The position numbers and the translations under genes were made by a program. The notes under the pieces are model-generated. The model saw nothing but the letters and a program-made list of their open reading frames with translations. It ran no database searches and was not told the origin of the DNA. 64,000 nt of DNA from JANOBD01 sp031411495 (GTDB lineage Bacteria; Planctomycetota; Phycisphaerae; Tepidisphaerales; Tepidisphaeraceae), in the NCBI GenBank assembly GCA_031411495.1, contig JANOBD010000032.1:1-64000 (forward strand). The letters run 5' to 3'. This document shows, one piece after another, positions 54,683 through 61,600 of the stretch (positions within the stretch are counted from its first letter, which is position 1; the number at the start of each line of letters is the position of its first letter).

Positions 54683-57097
54683 ATGTCCGACAGTTCGGCT
54701 GGTCCGTTGAGCGAATCGGCGCTGCGCGATTCGTCGGCCGGCTTTACCGCGCCTTCCACAACCACCGAAGACCGGCCCGTGCAGGTCGGCAACTATCGCA
54801 TTCTGGAATTGCTCGGCGAAGGCGGCATGGGCGAGGTCTACAAGGCCGAGCGCCGCGAGCCGATGCGCCAGACCGTCGCGCTCAAGGTCGTCAAGCTCGG
54901 CATGAACAGCCGCGAAATCGTCGGCCGATTCGAATCGGAGCGACAGGCGCTGGCGATGATGGAACATCCGGGCATCGCCCGCGTGATCGACGCCGGCACG
55001 ACCATCACCGGCCGGCCTTACTTCGTAATGGACTTCGTCGCCGGCAAGCCGATCACCGTCTTCGCCGACGAAAATCGCCTGTCGATTCCCGAACGGCTTA
55101 AGCTCTTCGCGCAGGTGTGCGACGCGATCGCTCACGCCCACACCAAGGCGATCATCCACCGAGATATCAAGCCGTCGAACGTGCTCGCTTACCTTCAGGA
55201 CGGCCTGGCCGCGGTGAAGGTGATCGACTTCGGCATCGCCAAGGCGCTCACCGCCAATCGGCTGACCGATCTGACGGTCAACACCGGGCAGGGCCGCGCG
55301 ATCGGAACCTACGAGTGCATGAGCCCGGAACAAGCCGAAGGCTCGTCGGATATTGACACGCGGACGGATGTCTATTCGCTGGGCGTGTTGCTGTACGAAC
55401 TGCTCACCGGCGCCAAGCCGTTCGACCAATCGACGATGGGCGCGACGACCGATGATGAGATCCGGCGGATCATCCGCGAAGTCGAGCCGCCGCGGCCGAG
55501 CACGCGGCTCACCGCGCTGGGCGCCGATGCGAACGCGCTTGCCGAGCGGCGCCAGGCGCGGCTGGATACGCTCGCAAGCGAACTGCGCGGCGAACTGGAA
55601 TGGATCCCGCTCAAGGCGATGCGCAAGGAGCGCATGCGGCGCTACTCGTCGGCGCTTCAGCTCAAGGAAGACATTCAGAATTACCTGGACGGCAACCCGC
55701 TGCTCGCCGGGCCGGAAAGTCGGTCTTACCGGCTGAAGAAATACATTCGCCGGCACGAGCGCGGGCTGCTGTCGGGTATCGCCGCGGCGCTGTGCCTTGT
55801 CGGCACTGCGGCGTATTACGTCCATTCGCTTCGGGCCGAACAGGCTAAGACACGGGTCGCGCTCGCCGAATCGGAACGCCAGCGAGTCGAGTCTGAACGT
55901 CAGCGAGCCGAGGCGCAGAAGCAGGCCGCCATAGCCGTCGACTCGTCGAACTTCCTTGCCAACATTCTCCGCAACGCGAACCCGAACCGGTCGCTCGGGC
56001 CCGATGTGACGGTCGCCCAGGCGATCGAAAACGCCGTGAAATCGCTCGACGAGGGCAGCACGAAAGTCGAGCCGATCACCGAGGCGATGATCCGTTTCGT
56101 CACCGGCACGACGCTCTATTCTCTGGGCCGATACAACGACGCGCTGCCCCAGCTTCAGAAGGCGCGCGAGCTGGATGTGAAGTACCGATCGCCGGGCGAT
56201 CCGCAAATCCCGGTGACGCTCAGTGACCTGGCAAATGTCCTGACGAATCAACGGAAGATCGCCGAGGCCGAGCCGCTCTATCGCGAGGTGTTGAAGATCC
56301 AGGAAGCCAGCCTGCCGCCCGACAGCGAGCCGATCGCCTCGACGCTGCTTCATCTGGCCACGTTGCTCAAGGAGCAGAAGAAGTTCGCCGAGGCCGAGGC
56401 GATGTGCATGCGCTCGCTGGAGATTCGCAGGAAGATCTTCCCGGAAAACGATCCGCAGATCGCCACAAGTCTCAACACGTTGGCGCTGATGTACTGGATG
56501 CAGGGCAAGCTCGACCTCGCCGAGCCTCTGGTGCGCGAGGCGCTGCGGATGCGACAGGCGACGTTGCCGGCGAACCATCCGAGCGTTGCGACGAGCCTGC
56601 TGAATCTGTCGGTGCTGCTGCGCGACCGCGGCAAGTTCGCCGAGGCGGAGCCGATCGGCCGACAGGCGCTGGAGATCCGCCGCGCGGTCCTTCCCGCCGG
56701 CCATCCCGACATCTCGACCACGACCGACAACGTCGCCCGGATCGTGCAGGGGCTTGACAGGTTCGACGAGGCTGAGGCGCTTTTCCGCGAGACGATCGAC
56801 ATCCGCAAGGCAGCTCTTCCCGCGGGTGATCCGCGGATCGCCGAATCGATCTACCGGCTCGCGATGCTGCTCGGCGGGCAACAACGATTCGCCGACGCCG
56901 AGCCGCTCTTCCGCGAGGCGCTGCAGATCCAGCACGCGCGAGATCCCCGGGCCGCCCCGACCACCCAGACGGTCGCGCAGCTCTCGGCGCTGCTTGAAAA
57001 GACCGGCCGCGCGACCGAAGCGGCCGAGCTTCGCGCCGAGTTTGCGTCCGCGCAGCCCACCACACGCCCGGTGGCCGCTCCCGCAACCCGCCCGTGA
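54683..57097 (+). CDS. Membrane Ser/Thr protein kinase with periplasmic TPR domain
   Basis: 804 residues. The Hanks-type kinase domain (about 37-330) has LGEGGMGEVYK, catalytic Lys68 in VALKVV, HRD at 159-161 (IIHRDIKPSNV), VIDFGIAK, a T-loop (GTYECMSPEQAEG) and DVYSLGVLLYELLTG. One TM helix lies at about 361-383 (GLLSGIAAALCLVGTAAYYV). A coiled-coil stretch (ALAESERQRVESERQRAEAQ) leads to tetratricopeptide repeats from about 440 to 790 (ADAEPLFREAL, AEAEPIGRQALEIRR). AGGAG precedes the ATG. It probably relays an envelope signal to the sigma factor encoded 123 nt upstream. Confidence 0.95.
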   Translation: MSDSSAGPLSESALRDSSAGFTAPSTTTEDRPVQVGNYRILELLGEGGMGEVYKAERREPMRQTVALKVVKLGMNSREIVGRFESERQALAMMEHPGIARVIDAGTTITGRPYFVMDFVAGKPITVFADENRLSIPERLKLFAQVCDAIAHAHTKAIIHRDIKPSNVLAYLQDGLAAVKVIDFGIAKALTANRLTDLTVNTGQGRAIGTYECMSPEQAEGSSDIDTRTDVYSLGVLLYELLTGAKPFDQSTMGATTDDEIRRIIREVEPPRPSTRLTALGADANALAERRQARLDTLASELRGELEWIPLKAMRKERMRRYSSALQLKEDIQNYLDGNPLLAGPESRSYRLKKYIRRHERGLLSGIAAALCLVGTAAYYVHSLRAEQAKTRVALAESERQRVESERQRAEAQKQAAIAVDSSNFLANILRNANPNRSLGPDVTVAQAIENAVKSLDEGSTKVEPITEAMIRFVTGTTLYSLGRYNDALPQLQKARELDVKYRSPGDPQIPVTLSDLANVLTNQRKIAEAEPLYREVLKIQEASLPPDSEPIASTLLHLATLLKEQKKFAEAEAMCMRSLEIRRKIFPENDPQIATSLNTLALMYWMQGKLDLAEPLVREALRMRQATLPANHPSVATSLLNLSVLLRDRGKFAEAEPIGRQALEIRRAVLPAGHPDISTTTDNVARIVQGLDRFDEAEALFRETIDIRKAALPAGDPRIAESIYRLAMLLGGQQRFADAEPLFREALQIQHARDPRAAPTTQTVAQLSALLEKTGRATEAAELRAEFASAQPTTRPVAAPATRP

Positions 57098-57268
57098 CCA
57101 TCGTTCCCGGGCGGACCGATTCCGGTTCGGCATCGCGATTTTGCGCGCAGAACCCTCGCCCGCCGTGCCGTAAACATTTGGAACAACGGCTTTCTCGAGG
57201 TGGCTGCCACCCGACCACATCGCCGGTGAGCGAATCGAAGCGGTTAATCTTCGGCGCGTAAGCGGGGA

Positions 57269-57290
57269 GGGCTCGCAGCGATGCGAGCCC
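57269..57290 (+). terminator. Hairpin after the Ser/Thr kinase gene
   Basis: GGGCTCGCA, loop GCGA and TGCGAGCCC, followed by TTCTC. The ATG inside this hairpin (57281) is therefore an unlikely start for the transporter. Confidence 0.6.
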
Positions 57291-57322
57291 TTCTCATTGG
57301 CGCATCGCGTCGCGGCCGGCGG

Positions 57323-57328
57323 TATAAA
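57323..57328 (+). promoter_or_regulatory. -10-like TATAAA directly before the MFS transporter
   Basis: TATAAA ends 6 nt before the GTG start; TTGGCG (57297-57302) is a possible -35 box with a long 20-nt spacer. Confidence 0.45.
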
Positions 57329-57334
57329 CCCGCC

Positions 57335-58945
57335 GTGGCCCGCACGTCTTATCAACGCTGGTGGATCGTCGTCCTGCTCTTTTTCTGCACGACGATCCTC
57401 TATGTCGATCGGCAGCTCTTTGCCAACCTCGTCCCGTACTTTGAAGACGAACTGAAGATCGGCCCGCAGGACCTGGCGTACATCAACATCGCCTTCCAGT
57501 TGACCTACGGCATGAGCATGGCGCTGGTCGGCCGGTTTGTGGATCGCGTGGGCGTGCGCGTGGGGCTGGCGATCACGTTCCTGGTCTGGAACCTCGCCTC
57601 GGCCGGCCATGCGCTGATCGGCTCGGCGATCGGCTTCATCCTCATCCGCGTGCTGCTGGGGCTTGGCGAGGCGGGGAACTTTCCCGCTTCGATCCGCGCC
57701 ATCGCCGAGTGGTTTCCCAGGCGCGAGCGCGCGCTCGCCACCGGCTGGTTCAACAGCGGGTCGAACATCGGAGCGGTCATCACGCCGCTGCTGGTGCCGC
57801 TCATCGCCATCCGCTTCGGCTGGCGGGCATGCTTTGCGATTCTCGGCGGCGTCGGCATCGTCTGGATCTTTTTCTGGCTCCGAAGTTATCGATCGGCGGA
57901 CCGCCATCCGCGCGTCTTGCCTGAAGAACTCGCCCACATCCGCAGCGATCCGCCCGACACCGTCGGCAGGATCCCCGCGCTCGTGCTGCTCGGCCAGCGG
58001 CCGGTCTACGGCACATCCCTGGCGCGATTCTTCACCGAAGCGCCCTGGTGGTTCTACCTCTTCTGGGCGCCCAAGTTTCTTTCCGACCGCTTCGGCATGG
58101 GCGATGCCCAGCGCGCCTGGGCGATCGCCACGATCTTCCTCGTGGCCGATTTCGGCGCCGTCGGCGGCGGGTGGGTTTCTTCCCATCTGATCCGGCGCGG
58201 CTTCACGGTGAACGCGGCGCGAAAGACCGGCATGCTCATCGCCGCGATCGGCACGCTGCCGGTACTCGCCACGCCGTGGATCGATAGCGCGTGGGGCGTC
58301 GTCCTGATCATCGCGTTGGCGGCGGCGAGCCATCAGGCGTGGTCGAGCAACGTTTACACCGTCGTCTCCGACACGCTGCCGCGGAGCGCCGTCGCCACCA
58401 CCATCGGCATCAACATGGCCTTCGGGGCCGTCGGCTCGTCCATCTTCCAACTGCTTATCCCGATGTGGCTGGCCCGCCACAGCAATGACTACACGCTGCC
58501 GCTGATGCTCGCCGGCTCTCTCTACTTCGTCGGGCTGCTCGCGCTGCACCTGGTCATGCCCACGCTCGCGCCGGCGCGGGTCGATGAACACACCGCGCCG
58601 CGGGTGCGCGGCTGGCACGTCGCGGCCGCGGCGACAATCCTCATCGCGGCGCTCGTTGGGCTGCAGTCGATCATCAACCGGCCGCCGTATCGGTCGGTGG
58701 ATGATTACTTCGCCAAGCGCTCGGCCGAACTTCACGCCGGCGGATACGTCGAAGGTGCGAGCGCCAGAGTCGGCTGGAAGGAGGCGCGCTGGGTGATCTG
58801 GCAACTTCCGGACGGGTCGACGAAGCCAGATTTGATCAAGCTCGACACCGCCGGCCGACCGACGATCGAGAGCAAGGGCGAGAGGGCCAAGAAGTACGTC
58901 GGCCCGGGCGGAGCGGACGAGTTCGCGAACCCATCCGGACGGTAA
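57335..58945 (+). CDS. MFS transporter, anion:cation symporter (hexuronate ExuT-like) type, with C-terminal extension
   Basis: 536 residues. Twelve-helix major facilitator with the ACS-family opening RWWIVVLLFFCTTILYVDRQLFANL, VGRFVDRVGVRVGL and GLGEAGNFPASIRAIAEWFPRRERALATG; the last block is typical of hexuronate and organic-acid carriers. The substrate may be uronic acids released from polysaccharides (inference). After helix 12 an extra hydrophobic segment (WHVAAAATILIAALVGLQSI) and about 85 polar residues follow, an unusual tail. GTG 57335 is preferred over ATG 57281 because the latter lies inside the upstream hairpin. Confidence 0.9.
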   Translation: MARTSYQRWWIVVLLFFCTTILYVDRQLFANLVPYFEDELKIGPQDLAYINIAFQLTYGMSMALVGRFVDRVGVRVGLAITFLVWNLASAGHALIGSAIGFILIRVLLGLGEAGNFPASIRAIAEWFPRRERALATGWFNSGSNIGAVITPLLVPLIAIRFGWRACFAILGGVGIVWIFFWLRSYRSADRHPRVLPEELAHIRSDPPDTVGRIPALVLLGQRPVYGTSLARFFTEAPWWFYLFWAPKFLSDRFGMGDAQRAWAIATIFLVADFGAVGGGWVSSHLIRRGFTVNAARKTGMLIAAIGTLPVLATPWIDSAWGVVLIIALAAASHQAWSSNVYTVVSDTLPRSAVATTIGINMAFGAVGSSIFQLLIPMWLARHSNDYTLPLMLAGSLYFVGLLALHLVMPTLAPARVDEHTAPRVRGWHVAAAATILIAALVGLQSIINRPPYRSVDDYFAKRSAELHAGGYVEGASARVGWKEARWVIWQLPDGSTKPDLIKLDTAGRPTIESKGERAKKYVGPGGADEFANPSGR

Positions 58946-59585
58946 GGCCTGTGGTTGCCTGTCTCGCCCGCGCGTATCCGCATCGCGAGGTCTTGCATTC
59001 CCTCGCACCGTGGCACGGGCAACCTGCCCGTGTGGATGCGATTCCACGATCACTTCGCGAAGACTTGCATTCCCTTGCATTTCGTTGCATTCGCCGTCTG
59101 CTCCCGGCGCGGAGAAATGTGGCGTAACGCGATGCTCGACCAACAGATACGGCCCTGGAACCAGTCCGCCATCCGTCTCGCCTGCGATGCGAGACCGGTC
59201 TTGGATGCAAGACGAGTCTTGCATGCGTGCACAGGCTCGCAGCTCGCCGCGTGGAGTTCCGCATCGGCCCCAAACTTTGTTTCGCATCGCTCACCTCAAG
59301 CGTGCAAGCCCGCCTACGCCGGCACGCGGACTCCCCGCGGCCACGAGACGAAAAACTTGCTCTTCGTAACGGCCGTGTAAGATCGAAGTCGAGTGAAAAG
59401 CGCCGACGAGTCGGCGCTTGGTTCGCAACGCTTGAACCGCCGCGGAAGCCGATCCACGCCGCGGTGGAAACCGCGGATTCCGAGCGTCGATCGACAACCG
59501 CAATCCGCGATTCCCATCGCGGCGTACAAACCGATCGGGACTGCGGATAACGTCTATCCCTCACAGGCGCTTCGAAAGGATCTTC
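58946..59585. other. Repeat-rich gene-free region
   Basis: It holds the palindrome CACGGGCA-acc-TGCCCGTG (59014-59032), clustered TTGCATTCC-type words (58993-59090), a near-perfect palindrome ATGCAAGAC-GA-GTCTTGCAT (59205-59224) and the first copy of the 70-bp repeat (59455-59525). Frames across it have no ribosome sites and change frame with the repeats. Confidence 0.6.
59455..59525. repeat. About 70-bp palindromic repeat, copy 1
   Basis: It starts CACGCCGCGGTGGAAACCG, ends CCCATCGCGGCGT, and its ends are mutually inverted. A second copy in the same orientation lies at 60121-60190 with about ten differences. The small lipoprotein gene sits exactly between the copies. Confidence 0.8.
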
Positions 59586-60074
59586 ATGCGACTCATTGCC
59601 CTTTCCCTATCCGCGCTCTTCGTCTCCACCATCGGCTGCGCTCATGAATCGCCCGGCCACTCGCTCGTGGGCGCGTGGCGCGGCGGCGTGCAGTTCTCGA
59701 ATGGGCCGTACGCGCCCATCAAGGACGCCGAGTTCATGTACCTCTTCAACGCCGGCGGGACGATGCTCGAGTCGTCGAACTACGACGCCGCGCCGCCCGT
59801 ACCGCCGGCGTATGGCACGTGGAAGAAAGTCGGCGACGGGAAGTACGAGGCCACCTACGCCTTCTACCCAACCAACCCGCCCAAGACGCTGGACGAACTC
59901 ACCAAGGGCTCCGGCTGGTCGCCCGCGGGGCTTGGCGTGCTGAAGCAGACTTTCACGCTCTCGGCGGATGGGAAGTCGTTCAAGTCGAACATCCGCCTGC
60001 AACTCTTCGACTCGGCCGGCAAGCCGATCGATACCGAAAACGCCGCGACGGCGAGCGGGATGCGGATGGAGTGA
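59586..60074 (+). CDS. Small lipoprotein of unknown function (162 aa)
   Basis: 162 residues; lipobox FVSTIGC with Cys18, then a beta-rich body: LVGAWRGGVQFSNG, EFMYLFNAGGTMLESSN, YGTWKKVGDGKYEATYAFY and FTLSADGKSFKSNIRLQLF. This pattern (opening GxW, then alternating strands) resembles lipocalin-like small secreted domains, but no family is certain. AAAGGA precedes the ATG. It is enclosed by two directly repeated palindromic elements. Confidence 0.75.
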   Translation: MRLIALSLSALFVSTIGCAHESPGHSLVGAWRGGVQFSNGPYAPIKDAEFMYLFNAGGTMLESSNYDAAPPVPPAYGTWKKVGDGKYEATYAFYPTNPPKTLDELTKGSGWSPAGLGVLKQTFTLSADGKSFKSNIRLQLFDSAGKPIDTENAATASGMRME

Positions 60075-60120
60075 GCGAACAGAAAGGAAGTGTCTTCGGA
60101 CGCGTCCGTCGAGCGGATAC

Positions 60121-60190
60121 CACGCCGCGCTGGAAACCGCGGATCCGAACATCGATCCGCGCCCGCAATCCGCGATTGCCATCGCGGCGT
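60121..60190. repeat. About 70-bp palindromic repeat, copy 2
   Basis: It starts CACGCCGCGCTGGAAACCG and ends GCCATCGCGGCGT; same orientation as copy 1 at 59455-59525. The central part (CGTCGATCG / CATCGATCC) differs most. Confidence 0.8.
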
Positions 60191-60268
60191 GAGGTTGCGG
60201 CGCTCCATAACCATTCGGAAGCTCAGCCGCAATCCGGAACGACGACCGTTGCGGATACGCCCATCGCA

Positions 60269-61411
60269 TCAGATCCGCCGTCGTCGCGACAGGGGTGCGA
60301 TCCACATCAGGAGGCTTCCGGCAATCGTCGGCTCGGGCACGAGGGATTGCGCCGTTGCCCAGTCGGCCGCGAACTGGCTGTCGACCTGGCTCAGGTCGGT
60401 GAGCGGGTTCAATCGGTAGTACTGGGCCAATTCGAACAGATCGGTGAAGTTGACTTTGGCGTCGAGGTTGAAGTCACCCTGTGCCCAGGTGGCCCCCGAA
60501 GTCGTGCCGTAATGCTGCGCGACGGTGAAGAGGTCTTCGAAGTTGACGACACTGTCGATGTTGCAGTCGCCAGGAACGGTCAAGCTGACGGCCGGGTTGG
60601 CCCACACGACGTCGTGGACGACGTTCTCGATCTGGGCGGCCAATGCGGGAGAAACGTAGGATTGGAACATCGCCGGGATGCCGATGCCGCGCGGATCGTC
60701 TTTGAACAGCGTCGCGTACATCGTCATGCCGATGGTGTACATGCCTTCGAAACTCATGTGCAGGTCGTCGCCGTAGAGGTCGTCGGCGGAATTGAGCCCG
60801 GTAAACGTTCCGACGTTGATGCGGCGCTGGATTTCGGCGAGGACTTCGCCGGCGGGAATCATGAAGACTTTTCGATTGGGCTCGGCGGCGCGCAAACTGC
60901 TGAGCATCCTCGAGAAGTAGGCCGCGCTCGGCGCCCAGTCCGGTGCGACCGATGGATCGGGGTAAGGCGCTTCCCAAGTGGGCAGGTAGTCCATCGGGCG
61001 AGAAGGCCAGGTCGCGTAGAGGTAGAGCTTGGTCGGGTCGCTGCCGGGCAGCAGGTTGGCGATGTGAACCATCGCGGCCGCTTCGGAGTTCGCGCTGCCG
61101 AGCGAAGCCTGCAGCACAAGGTTGTTGAGCCCGCCCTGCGGGGTGCGTGTCTGGTAGTCGCTTGGCGAGTAGCTGGACGCGTAGTGATTCATCTCCCAGC
61201 TGGAGACGATCGAGGACAGGCTCTGTCCGCCGATCCAGTGATAGCCGACCTGATGCGAGTTGCCGCGGAATTGGGCGAACATGTCGATCTTGTCGCCGAC
61301 GAAGTTATAGACTTCGTTGTAAGTGAGCGAATTGCCGACGAAGTAATTCGACTGCACGCTTGCAGAGGCGCAGGAAGCGGCGAGAGCGATGATGGTAACT
61401 GCGAGTTTCAT
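60269..61411 (-). CDS. Secreted SGNH-hydrolase-like protein with dockerin-like pair and PEP-CTERM
   Basis: 380 residues; signal peptide (LAVTIIALAASCASA). Block I is NYFVGNSLTYNEVY, with candidate nucleophile Ser28; block V is DDLHMSFEGMY, with the Asp-x-x-His pair. Together they suggest a GDSL/SGNH esterase or acetylesterase, perhaps acting on polysaccharide side groups. The C-terminus carries GDCNIDSVVNFEDLFTVAQ and GDFNLDAKVNFTDLFELAQ, then FAADWATAQSLVPEP, a hydrophobic segment and SRRRRI. Two repeat loops vary from the usual FDDLL. AGGATG precedes the ATG at 61411. Confidence 0.85.
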   Translation of the reverse strand: MKLAVTIIALAASCASASVQSNYFVGNSLTYNEVYNFVGDKIDMFAQFRGNSHQVGYHWIGGQSLSSIVSSWEMNHYASSYSPSDYQTRTPQGGLNNLVLQASLGSANSEAAAMVHIANLLPGSDPTKLYLYATWPSRPMDYLPTWEAPYPDPSVAPDWAPSAAYFSRMLSSLRAAEPNRKVFMIPAGEVLAEIQRRINVGTFTGLNSADDLYGDDLHMSFEGMYTIGMTMYATLFKDDPRGIGIPAMFQSYVSPALAAQIENVVHDVVWANPAVSLTVPGDCNIDSVVNFEDLFTVAQHYGTTSGATWAQGDFNLDAKVNFTDLFELAQYYRLNPLTDLSQVDSQFAADWATAQSLVPEPTIAGSLLMWIAPLSRRRRI

Positions 61412-61600
61412 GATGCATCCTGTTCTGACGGAAAGCCGGCAGAAGGATGCGATCACGAAAATGGACGAGAATCGGGGGAGGTCCGAAGGCCAAAAAAACG
61501 CGCGAGATCAGCACGATCGCAACAACTGTCATCGCTGCGTCATCAGGACTGCTGATATGAGGCTAGGTCTTCCAGCAGAACCGCCCGACGGGTTTGCCTC

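Noticed and set aside
54521..59287. A 1588-residue minus-strand frame antisense to the kinase and MFS genes
   Set aside because: Same antisense artefact; the plus-strand genes have complete family motifs over the whole length.
58955..59580. Several 60-240-residue frames in the repeat-rich region
   Set aside because: They are composed of repeat sequence, differ between frames and lack ribosome sites.
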